Origin: an uncultured Eubacteriaceae bacterium
Lineage (GTDB): Bacteria; Bacillota; Clostridia; Lachnospirales; CAG-274
DNA: 13,036 bases
Assembly (NCBI GenBank): GCA_938042265.1
Contig: CALIRN010000146.1
Location: 1-13,036, forward strand
Direction of reading: 5' to 3'
Positions within the stretch are counted from its first letter, which is position 1; each line of letters starts with the position of its first letter. Below are positions 1 to 6,568 of this stretch, piece after piece. Under the pieces are notes generated by a model, which saw only the letters and a program-made list of their open reading frames with translations, did no database searches and was not told the origin of the DNA. The position numbers and the translations under genes were made by a program.

Positions 1-561
1 CTCACCAACAGGCTTTGGCAGCGATATTTTAAACACAAACATTACAAGTCCTGCAAGGGAACAGATAATTGCAGGCGAAATAAGGCTTTTAAGCATAGCT
101 TGGGGGTCAGCCTTGTCAATAACCTGCAAAACACCGTGTGTCCACAGACAGACATTAAATACCGTAAGATATGCCGTAAGATAAAGCACACCCTCCATGC
201 CGAAAATGCCGTTAATCAAAGGTATACCTATAAAACCACAGTTGGAATAGACCACAGACAGCCTTTCAACCTGAAAATCAGGCCTACCCTTTCTTACCAT
301 AATAAGGGAAATTATTATTCCCATCAGATGTCCCGTTACCGCAAGCACCGCCGAAATTAGAAAGTTGCGCATAAGCCTTTCATCAACCTCAACCTGGTAG
401 GCATTTATTATCATAAGCGGATTTATAATGGTAAGCAGTACTGAGGTGAGAGTTTTATTTCCCTTTTCCGTTATTATTCCTTTTTTATATGCCGCAAAGC
501 CCGTTAGGGCAATTATCAGCATTACAAGTATTTTTTCCGCAGCAGTTACAGCAAGCTCCAT
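1..561 (-). CDS. AEC-family transporter, N-terminal 187 residues (3' end outside window)
   Basis: This is a polytopic membrane protein of the auxin efflux carrier (AEC, Mem_trans PF03547) family, whose bacterial members export or exchange small organic acids. The substrate cannot be read from sequence. The visible part starts MELAVTAAEKILVMLIIALTG and has repeated hydrophobic segments. It carries the family-typical stretch YSNCGFIGIPLI at about residues 105-116, where the SN-xGFIGxPL pattern marks the N-terminal transport core. About 60% of a usual 300-320 residue protein is present and the rest lies beyond base 1. The ATG at 559-561 is preceded by AAAGGACA at good spacing, and it begins 12 bases after the stop of the yigZ-like gene, so it is the last visible gene of the minus-strand operon. 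The family call is firm; the substrate is unknown. Confidence 0.88.
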   Translation of the reverse strand, partial: MELAVTAAEKILVMLIIALTGFAAYKKGIITEKGNKTLTSVLLTIINPLMIINAYQVEVDERLMRNFLISAVLAVTGHLMGIIISLIMVRKGRPDFQVERLSVVYSNCGFIGIPLINGIFGMEGVLYLTAYLTVFNVCLWTHGVLQVIDKADPQAMLKSLISPAIICSLAGLVMFVFKISLPKPVGE

Positions 562-573
562 TTTATTGTCCTT

Positions 574-1203
574 TCATTCCTCGGCAAGCCAGCAATCCTC
601 TCCCTCGGTTATTTCAGCCCTGCCGCTTGTTGCATTTGTTATTGTCTTAATAAATCCCTCGCTTTTTGCCTTCTCAACCAGTACAATAAACTCCACATCG
701 GCAGCATAAACCGTATCCTTAAGCCTGTGCCCATGCTGCATAATTTCGTACTGCACCTTACCGCTTGCAGTATAGTCAACCTTAATGCTGATTTGTGTAT
801 ACAGCACCATTGCTATCACACCTGCCGCCATAAGTCCGTCCTTTGCTCCCCTTGTATACGCACGCACAAGCCCTCCCGTACCAAGGAGAGTACCTCCAAA
901 ATAACGGGTTACTACTGCCACCGTATCGGTAACGGCTGCGCCTCTTAAAACCTCAAGCATTGGGATACCGCCTGTCCCCTGAGGCTCACCGTCATCACTA
1001 TAGCGCTGCAGCTCCATATTTTTACCTATTATATAAGCATAAACATTGTGCCTTGCATCCCAGTACTGCTTTTTTATTGTCTCAATATATGCCACAGCCT
1101 CAGTCTCACTGAGCACAGGCTTTACGTGGGATATAAATCTTGACTTTTTTTCCACAAATTCAGAGGCTGCCTCCATGGCAACCGTATTGTATCTTTCCGT
1201 CAT
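574..1203 (-). CDS. yigZ: YigZ/IMPACT family protein (UPF0029)
   Basis: This is a 209-residue cytosolic protein of the YigZ/YvyE/IMPACT family, close to the usual 204-217 residues. The N-terminal domain carries the family signatures DARHN (about 49-53), DDGEPQGTGG (70-79) and RYFGGTLLGTGGLVRAY (100-116). The C-terminal part is the smaller ferredoxin-like UPF0029 C domain. Eukaryotic IMPACT acts in translational control through GCN1/GCN2; the bacterial role is poorly defined, so I give none. Start choice: an earlier TTG at 1218 and ATG at 1209 are open, but the GAGG at 1213-1216 sits about nine bases from the ATG at 1201-1203 and only three from the ATG at 1209, so 1203 is preferred. It starts 11 bases after the CvpA-like gene and is probably co-transcribed with it. 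Confidence 0.93.
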   Translation of the reverse strand: MTERYNTVAMEAASEFVEKKSRFISHVKPVLSETEAVAYIETIKKQYWDARHNVYAYIIGKNMELQRYSDDGEPQGTGGIPMLEVLRGAAVTDTVAVVTRYFGGTLLGTGGLVRAYTRGAKDGLMAAGVIAMVLYTQISIKVDYTASGKVQYEIMQHGHRLKDTVYAADVEFIVLVEKAKSEGFIKTITNATSGRAEITEGEDCWLAEE

Positions 1204-1214
1204 AAGCATATTCC

Positions 1215-1928
1215 TCAAAACAGTCTTTTAAGAATTAAATCAAGCAAAAGATTGTGCTCATAAAACCACACCGCTACCTTTGATGAAGCTATGTATTGAT
1301 ACAGTTCAAATACGGCAGGCTTTGCAATAAAGGCATAAACCAGAGTAAAACCAAGCCATATTATAATAGTAGAAAAAATTAATCCCATTATTGCTCCGCC
1401 AAGGTGATTTATGCCGCCTAACACAGGCATTTTTGCTATAAGCTCCAAGCCCTTTAAAAATATCCTGAGCAAAAGCAGAAAAATTAAAAATAATATCCAC
1501 ACCAATACCACATTTATAACCAGATTGGCAACAAAGCCTGCTATGTAGTCCACAAAGCTGTCAGCACCTACAAGCTCATATATAACGGAGTTATTATTTT
1601 CAAGCAGCTTTTCCTTTAAAGGCTGAGGCAGCCTTAAGGCTGTAATCATATTTACCTCCTGCTGCTTTGTATATACCTGTACAGCCGTTTCAAGCCCAAG
1701 GGTTGTAACAATTTTTTCCTTCATTATACCAAACATAGGTGTCTGTCTTATTATCCCCGACACAACCGGATAAAAAATAAGCGACGCACCAAATGAGGCT
1801 ATACCGTATACCACCCTTAATGCCATTCCTACAATACCCTTGTTTCTGCCTATTATAAACCCAAGAATAAGAACAGCAATAATTACTATGTCAGCCAGAT
1901 TACAGCCATGCTGTGTAATTGTTTCCAT
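1215..1928 (-). CDS. CvpA family membrane protein
   Basis: This is a 237-residue integral membrane protein of the CvpA (colicin V production protein) family. Hydrophobic segments lie at roughly residues 11-28, 32-55, 128-155 and 168-200. The family-typical turn MPVLGGINHLGGAIMGLI, with its conserved Gly residues, precedes the last segment. The loop between the second and third segments is long (about 70 residues), as in many Firmicutes members. CvpA homologues are linked to envelope homeostasis and, in Escherichia coli, to colicin V export; the molecular activity is not settled. A GTG at 1937 is in frame, but AGGTG at 1935-1939 lies six bases before the ATG at 1926-1928 and overlaps the GTG, so the ATG is chosen. 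It is the second gene of the operon, 26 bases after the DUF5711 gene. Confidence 0.82.
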   Translation of the reverse strand: METITQHGCNLADIVIIAVLILGFIIGRNKGIVGMALRVVYGIASFGASLIFYPVVSGIIRQTPMFGIMKEKIVTTLGLETAVQVYTKQQEVNMITALRLPQPLKEKLLENNNSVIYELVGADSFVDYIAGFVANLVINVVLVWILFLIFLLLLRIFLKGLELIAKMPVLGGINHLGGAIMGLIFSTIIIWLGFTLVYAFIAKPAVFELYQYIASSKVAVWFYEHNLLLDLILKRLF

Positions 1929-1954
1929 ATTGTTCACCTTTAGTTATTATTATT

Positions 1955-3388
1955 CTAAGCTGCCGTATTTTCACTTACCGGCTCGGTCTGTGTTTCCGAT
2001 TGTTCTGAGGCAGTGCTTTCCTGTACAGTGGTTTCCTCATCAGAGGTATCAGCTGTGCTTTCCTCCGTATTTTCAGAGGATACCGCCTCAGTTGTTTCCT
2101 GCGTATTGCCCTGTGCATTTGTTGCAGTTTCAATAAGGTTGTTACCCTTACCTACCTTTGCAAGCACTGCCCTTACAGGAGTAACGGCAAGCATTTTATC
2201 ATTTCCGTTATATGCCAATACCTTTGTGGTATCCTGTAAAGCAGTATACTGCCATACACTTCCGCCCTTGGTCTTATACGCCTCAAAGTATCTGTCCATG
2301 GCAATGACGGTAATGTCATCGCCATAGAATAAGCCTGTTATATCCCTTTCAGCCTTATATTCATTTACCTTATCACCGTTTGAGTTATACCATAAAACAG
2401 TATTTTTTTCAAGCTGCTCTGCCGCATTAAGCAAAGGCTCACCCAGGGCAATGGCAACCGTACCGTCACCGTTTACACAGGCATAACCTATACTGTTGCC
2501 AAGCGACACCTCCAGCTTTTGCGTTTCTCCGCTTTCCGCAGGGTCAATAAATACAGCTCTGTCATCCATAAGCGCAACACATTTATTATCAGGCGTAAAC
2601 TTAAGCATAAAGGGCATACAATCTTCGCATACAACAGAGGTATACATACCATTGCTTGATTCAACACCGTTTGCCTCCGCATTATCAATATAGTAAAAAA
2701 GTATGTTACTTTGCAGCTTGATATTGTTTATATTCATAAAGCTGACGGCAAACATCCTTCCATCGTCAGAAATATCCATAGCCGTAGGAATTCCGTCACG
2801 GGCAACATAATTACCGCCGTAAACTCTCTCGCCCCTGCTGTCATAAACAGCCAGCTCATAATTTGACTCAAGCTTTTTAATTACACCCAAACAGCCCGTA
2901 CCGTTTACCGCAAAGGTTACAACAGGCTCGTTGAATGTCACGTTATATATAAAACCGCTTTCATTATAAACTCTTATATTGTTTCCGTTTTTCTCCGCTA
3001 TGGCAACCGTATTTTTATCTCCAAGCATTACGGGAGAAATCATTGTAAAGCTGTCCACCCAGGCTTCCTTACCCTTTTGGTCCATAAGCCTTAAACTATC
3101 CTTTGTGGCATAAAATATATTACTGCCGCAGGTATAAAAATCCGCCTTTGAACTAAGCTCATAATCCCTACTTACAAGCACATTGCTTTCAGTCATATCC
3201 ACGTCCCTGCCTCTGTTAATAAAAATAACAGAAATTATGGCAATAACCACTATTATGAGCAACAGAATTATTGGTACTCCGGGAAGCCTCCTTTTGGTTT
3301 TCTTACTTTTTTCATTATGTTTTACAAGCCTTATATCCGCATTATCAGCATCGTTTTCAGCTCCGATACCGTTCATATCCTCATCCAT
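1955..3388 (-). CDS. DUF5711-like membrane-anchored beta-propeller protein
   Basis: This is a 477-residue protein with an acidic then basic cytoplasmic N-terminus (residues 1-36, with KKTKRR just before the membrane), one transmembrane helix at about 38-57, and a long extracytoplasmic region. That region is built of repeated beta-strand blades resembling a WD40/PQQ-like propeller, with recurring patterns such as VAIAEKNGNNIRVYNESG and MDISDDGRMFAVSF. The architecture matches the Firmicutes DUF5711 family, as I recall it; no catalytic motif is visible. The last 45-50 residues are a low-complexity Glu/Thr/Ser tail, likely disordered. The ATG at 3386-3388 follows a strong GGAGGGAG element about eight bases away and lies about 30 bases from the predicted transcript start. 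It leads the DUF5711-cvpA-yigZ-AEC operon. Function is unknown; a structural or sensory envelope role is inference. Confidence 0.75.
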   Translation of the reverse strand: MDEDMNGIGAENDADNADIRLVKHNEKSKKTKRRLPGVPIILLLIIVVIAIISVIFINRGRDVDMTESNVLVSRDYELSSKADFYTCGSNIFYATKDSLRLMDQKGKEAWVDSFTMISPVMLGDKNTVAIAEKNGNNIRVYNESGFIYNVTFNEPVVTFAVNGTGCLGVIKKLESNYELAVYDSRGERVYGGNYVARDGIPTAMDISDDGRMFAVSFMNINNIKLQSNILFYYIDNAEANGVESSNGMYTSVVCEDCMPFMLKFTPDNKCVALMDDRAVFIDPAESGETQKLEVSLGNSIGYACVNGDGTVAIALGEPLLNAAEQLEKNTVLWYNSNGDKVNEYKAERDITGLFYGDDITVIAMDRYFEAYKTKGGSVWQYTALQDTTKVLAYNGNDKMLAVTPVRAVLAKVGKGNNLIETATNAQGNTQETTEAVSSENTEESTADTSDEETTVQESTASEQSETQTEPVSENTAA

Positions 3389-3424
3389 GCAAAAAACTCC
3401 CTCCGTTATAGCATTTATAACAAC

Positions 3425-3453
3425 AGTATACTATCTTTACGCCTTAAAATCAA
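3425..3453 (-). promoter_or_regulatory. Sigma-A type promoter of the DUF5711-cvpA-yigZ-AEC operon
   Basis: On the minus strand a -35 box TTGATT (3448-3453) and a -10 box TATACT (3425-3430) are separated by exactly 17 bases. Transcription would begin near 3418, leaving about 30 bases of leader with a strong GGAGGGAG site before the ATG at 3388. No other promoter-like element is visible upstream of the following three genes. Confidence 0.8.
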
Positions 3454-3489
3454 CTTGAAAATTGAATTGAATAATGCTGCTTATACTGC

Positions 3490-3529
3490 GGCAGGCTGCC
3501 ATAGGAATAAATTTTAATTATTTTTATCC
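3490..3529. other. Two inverted repeats between divergent promoters (possible operators)
   Basis: Between the two -35 boxes lie a perfect short palindrome GGCAGGCTGCC (3490-3500) and an AT-rich imperfect one, GGAATAAA...TTTTATCC (3504-3529). Neither is followed by a U-tract, so they are not terminators. Their location between back-to-back promoters would suit an operator, but I do not recognise a known regulator motif. Confidence 0.25.
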
Positions 3530-3549
3530 ATAAACCTGCACACTTCCCC

Positions 3550-3578
3550 TTGACTATACGGCACTAAAAATGTATAAT
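3550..3578 (+). promoter_or_regulatory. Sigma-A type promoter of the aspartate aminotransferase-dapL operon
   Basis: TTGACT (3550-3555) and TATAAT (3573-3578) are separated by exactly 17 bases, one mismatch from the full consensus. Transcription should start near 3585, giving an approximately 85-base leader before the ATG at 3670. The quality of the boxes suggests high basal expression. Confidence 0.88.
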
Positions 3579-3597
3579 CATATATAGAAATCCGCAG

Positions 3598-3641
3598 GAA
3601 GGTTGTACCAATTATTTAATTGTCTGACAATTCAAGCCTTC
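3598..3641 (+). promoter_or_regulatory. Structured 5' leader of the aminotransferase operon
   Basis: Within the predicted untranslated leader, GAAGG (3598-3602) can pair with CCTTC (3637-3641) and TTG (3603-3605) with CAA (3633-3635), leaving G3636 bulged. Inside is a perfect hairpin AATTGT-CTG-ACAATT (3618-3632). An alternative pairing, CAATT (3609-3613) with AATTG (3618-3622), would exclude that hairpin. It matches no riboswitch or T-box I can identify, and no U-tract follows. It may be a mRNA stability element or a cis-regulatory switch; this is inference from pairing only. Confidence 0.35.
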
Positions 3642-3669
3642 TTAATCAAATAAAAAAGGGGAGTCTTTT

Positions 3670-4944
3670 ATGGCTTTATTCAGCAAAATGAGCAAGGCTG
3701 AGCTACTTAGTTTTCAGTCTGAACTGCTCGAAAAATATAACAGAATTAAAGCAAGCGAAATTCAGCTTGATATGTCCAGAGGTAAGCCTGCTCCCGCACA
3801 GCTTAACCTTTCAAACGGCATATTAAGCCTTGCAATTGATAATTATATAAATTGCGACGGTGTTGATGTACGTAACTATGGCATACTTGACGGTATTTCC
3901 GAATGCAGAGATCTGTTTTCAAAGTTGCTTGATATACCTATGAACAATATAATTATAGGCGGAAACTCCAGCCTTAACCTGATTTATGACGCATTTACAA
4001 GGCTGTATATTTTCGGTTCTCTCGGCTCTACCCCATGGGGTAAGCTCGATAAGGTTAAAATTCTTTGTCCCGTTCCCGGTTATGACAGACATTTTGCAAT
4101 CTGCGAGGAGCTGGGCTTTGAAATGATAAATATCCCAATGTCCCCTACGGGACCTGATATGGATATGGTTGAAAAGCTTGCGGCAGAGGATGAAAGCGTT
4201 AAGGGTATCCTTTGCGTACCTCTCTACTCCAATCCCGACGGTATCTGCTATAGTGATGAAACAGTGGAAAGGCTTGCAAAAATGCCTACTGCCGCAGATG
4301 ATTTTAAAATCTTTTGGGATAATGCATACGCAGTGCATCATGTTTACGAGGAGGTAAAACTGCTTAATATATTTGAGGTCTGTAAGAAATATGGCACCGA
4401 TGACAGAATACTTTATTTCTTTTCTACCTCAAAGGTAACCTTCCCTGGCTCAGGTATGGCGCTGGTCGCCTCGGGTGACAGATATATTGAGGATATACGC
4501 AGGCGCTTCGGCAAGCAGACAATAGGCTATAATAAGGTAAATCAGCTGCGTACCTACAATTTTTTCCGTACTCCCGACGGTATAAAGGAGCATATGAACA
4601 AGCTTGGCAATATGCTTAAGGAAAAGTTCAATATTGTGCTTGACACACTTGACATGGAATTTACCGATACTGACCTTTTAACCTGGCATAAGCCGATGGG
4701 CGGTTACTTTATATCGGTATTTACCATGGATGGCTGTGCAAAAGAAACAGTACGCCTTGCAAAGGAAGCAGGTCTTACACTTACCAATGCCGGTGCCTCC
4801 TATCCATACGGCAAAGATCCTCATGACAGCAATATACGTATAGCTCCCTCCTATCCAAACTGTGAAGAGCTGCAGCAGGCCATGAATCTTTTCTGTATAT
4901 GCGTAAAGCTTGCATCTGTCAGCAAGCTTCTTGAAAATGCTTAA
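3670..4944 (+). CDS. Aspartate aminotransferase-like PLP enzyme (PF12897 type)
   Basis: This is a 424-residue fold-type I PLP-dependent aminotransferase. The N-terminus has the pattern LDMSRGKPAPAQLNLS (about 33-48), which I associate with the PF12897 aspartate aminotransferase subgroup rather than the ordinary AspC/AspB group. Further landmarks are VPLYSNPDG (the NP-x-G region of class I enzymes), the cofactor-contacting FWDNAYAVHH, the Schiff-base lysine K255 in STSKVTFPGSG, and a C-terminal SNIRIAPSYP whose Arg is the likely substrate-carboxylate clamp. The expected reaction is aspartate plus 2-oxoglutarate to oxaloacetate plus glutamate; aspartate specificity is inferred from family. The ATG at 3670 follows AAGGGGAG at six bases. 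It lies 22 bases before dapL, behind a strong promoter, which points to aspartate supply for diaminopimelate/lysine synthesis. Confidence 0.87.
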   Translation: MALFSKMSKAELLSFQSELLEKYNRIKASEIQLDMSRGKPAPAQLNLSNGILSLAIDNYINCDGVDVRNYGILDGISECRDLFSKLLDIPMNNIIIGGNSSLNLIYDAFTRLYIFGSLGSTPWGKLDKVKILCPVPGYDRHFAICEELGFEMINIPMSPTGPDMDMVEKLAAEDESVKGILCVPLYSNPDGICYSDETVERLAKMPTAADDFKIFWDNAYAVHHVYEEVKLLNIFEVCKKYGTDDRILYFFSTSKVTFPGSGMALVASGDRYIEDIRRRFGKQTIGYNKVNQLRTYNFFRTPDGIKEHMNKLGNMLKEKFNIVLDTLDMEFTDTDLLTWHKPMGGYFISVFTMDGCAKETVRLAKEAGLTLTNAGASYPYGKDPHDSNIRIAPSYPNCEELQQAMNLFCICVKLASVSKLLENA

Positions 4945-4966
4945 TATTATATAAAGGAGAAAAACA

Positions 4967-6169
4967 ATGACAAAGTTTAATGAAAATTATCTTAATCTTA
5001 AGGAAAGCTACCTTTTTGCAGATATTGCAAAAAGAGTAAGTACTTATCAGGCAGCAAATCCCGATAAAAAAGTTATCCGTCTCGGTATCGGCGATGTTAC
5101 ACTCCCTCTTGCTCCATCTGTAGTAAAGAGCCTCCACGCTGCCGTAGATGAAATGGGAAGTGCCGACACCTTCCGCGGCTATGGTCCTGAGCAGGGCTAT
5201 GACTTTCTCCGCAATGCAATAAAGGATTACTACGCACGCAACGGTGTTGAGGTTGACGCTGATGAAATATTTGTATCAGACGGTGCAAAAAGTGACACCG
5301 GCAATATTACGGATATGTTTGCAGTTGATAATACGGTGCTTGTTCCTGACCCTGTTTATCCTGTATACGTTGATACAAATACAATGAACGGCAGAAACAT
5401 AATATATATGGACGGTACAGCGGAAAACAACTTCCTGCCTATGCCAAACCCTGATGTACACGCTGATATTATATACCTTTGCTCACCTAATAATCCAACA
5501 GGTGCAGCCTATAATAAGGAGCAGCTTAAGGCATGGGTTGATTATGCACTTGAAAACAATGCTGTTATCCTCTATGACTCAGCTTATGAGTGCTTTATTA
5601 CCGACTCTTCACTCCCTCGCAGTATTTTTGCGGTTGAAGGCGCTAAGAAGTGCGCAGTTGAGTTCTGCTCACTTTCCAAAACAGCAGGTTTTACAGGTAC
5701 ACGTTGCGGTTATACAATAGTACCTAAGGCAATTACGTCAAAGGCTGCCGACGGTACGGAAATGAACCTTAACAAAATGTGGCTTCGCCGTCAGACAACA
5801 AAGTTCAACGGCGTACCTTATATTGTACAGAGAGCTGCCTCAGCGGTATTTTCCGTAGAGGGTATGGCAGAGTGTAAGGCTATGATTGACACCTATAAGG
5901 TAAACGCAAAGATTATTGCAGATACAATGGAGGAGATGGGCGTACGCTACTTCGGCGGTATCAACTCACCTTATATCTGGTTTGAGTGCCCATTTGGCAT
6001 GTACTCATGGGATTTCTTTGACTTTATGCTTGATAAAATTCAGGTTGTAGGTACTCCCGGTGCAGGCTTTGGTAAAAACGGCGATAACTTCTTCCGTCTT
6101 ACCTCATTTAACAACAGGGCCAATACAGAAGAGGCTATGTCAAGATTCAAAACCCTTTTTAACAAGTAA
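4967..6169 (+). CDS. dapL: LL-diaminopimelate aminotransferase
   Basis: This is a 400-residue PLP aminotransferase that converts tetrahydrodipicolinate plus glutamate directly to LL-2,6-diaminopimelate, bypassing the acylated intermediates of the DapD/DapC/DapE route. Diagnostic sequence features are IRLGIGDVTLPL near residue 37, TFRGYGPEQGYDFLRNAI, EIFVSDGAKSDTGNITDMF, CSPNNPTG, and the Schiff-base lysine K238 in FCSLSKTAGFTGTRCGY. The C-terminal VGTPGAGFG...FFRLTSFNNR contains the substrate Arg. Length and motifs match full-length DapL. The start has AAAGGAG seven bases upstream. It is the second gene of the operon with the aspartate aminotransferase and ends before a long terminator hairpin. 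The product feeds meso-diaminopimelate for peptidoglycan and lysine. Nothing appears broken. Confidence 0.96.
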   Translation: MTKFNENYLNLKESYLFADIAKRVSTYQAANPDKKVIRLGIGDVTLPLAPSVVKSLHAAVDEMGSADTFRGYGPEQGYDFLRNAIKDYYARNGVEVDADEIFVSDGAKSDTGNITDMFAVDNTVLVPDPVYPVYVDTNTMNGRNIIYMDGTAENNFLPMPNPDVHADIIYLCSPNNPTGAAYNKEQLKAWVDYALENNAVILYDSAYECFITDSSLPRSIFAVEGAKKCAVEFCSLSKTAGFTGTRCGYTIVPKAITSKAADGTEMNLNKMWLRRQTTKFNGVPYIVQRAASAVFSVEGMAECKAMIDTYKVNAKIIADTMEEMGVRYFGGINSPYIWFECPFGMYSWDFFDFMLDKIQVVGTPGAGFGKNGDNFFRLTSFNNRANTEEAMSRFKTLFNK

Positions 6170-6190
6170 TAAGTTTTGTTATTATGCACA

Positions 6191-6265
6191 GTTTTGCGCC
6201 TAACCATAAATTTACAGTAGTTTCTGTTAGCTTGTGATTTTTTGCATATTTATGGCGGTCAAAAC
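6191..6265 (+). repeat. Imperfect inverted repeat in the dapL 3' region
   Basis: GTTTTG (6191-6196) and CCATAAAT (6204-6211) are matched by ATTTATGG (6248-6255) and CAAAAC (6260-6265), with an internal loop and a 36-base apical region. It lies between the dapL stop and its terminator, so it would be part of the 3' untranslated RNA. Its function is unknown. Confidence 0.35.
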
Positions 6266-6293
6266 CTGAAAGTATTTTAAAAAATATGTTATA

Positions 6294-6340
6294 AAAAAGT
6301 GCATTGCTGTCATTTTTTATATGAAAGCAATGCACTTTTT
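6294..6340. terminator. Bidirectional intrinsic terminator after dapL
   Basis: A 15-base-pair perfect stem pairs 6294-6308 (AAAAAGTGCATTGCT) with 6326-6340 (AGCAATGCACTTTTT). The loop is 17 bases, of which TCAT/ATGA (6310-6313/6321-6324) can also pair. The stem ends in a T-run on the plus strand and, by symmetry, a T-run on the minus strand, so it can stop transcription from dapL and from any leftward transcript entering from the right. Confidence 0.88.
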
Positions 6341-6498
6341 ATATCTGCATCATAAAGCACAGAAAAATCCACTGCTGACTCAACTTTTCGTAAAAGATGG
6401 TATTACGGTACAAAATTTTCCATACTGAAAAATATTACTTCTCCTGTTTTGTATTTTCCTTTGCTTAGTATAAATTATCACCTTATCTAATTATACCA
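6341..6498 (-). ncRNA. Possible leftward small RNA between two terminators (hypothetical)
   Basis: On the minus strand an extended -10 element TGGTATAAT occupies 6490-6498, just downstream of the M13 peptidase terminator. The corresponding -35 position is poor (TGGGCT). A transcript starting near 6483 would run about 190 bases to the hairpin at 6294-6340, whose minus strand ends in a T-run. I find no credible reading frame: AGGAGAAG (6438-6445) is followed only by a six-codon ATG frame at an unsuitable distance. No known RNA family is recognised. Confidence 0.2.
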
Positions 6499-6507
6499 TA
6501 AAATAAT

Positions 6508-6535
6508 AAAAAAGCCCAGATAATCTGGACTTTTT
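6508..6535 (-). terminator. Intrinsic terminator of the M13 peptidase gene
   Basis: Read on the minus strand, AAAAAGTCCAGA-TTA-TCTGGGCTTTTTT forms a seven-pair stem with a T-G (U-G in RNA) wobble at the second pair and a six-T tail. In the plus-strand RNA the same position is a C-A mismatch, so the hairpin favours leftward transcripts, matching its place about 35 bases after the peptidase stop. A smaller CCGC-CTT-GCGG dyad (6549-6559) lies between the stop and this terminator. Confidence 0.85.
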
Positions 6536-6568
6536 CGATAGTCTGACACCGCCTTGCGGCAGTACATT

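Noticed and set aside
3919..4341. Minus-strand open frame (140 codons) inside the aspartate aminotransferase gene
   Set aside because: It is antisense to a clearly conserved enzyme with catalytic motifs; the translated product resembles no protein family and lacks a suitable start site.
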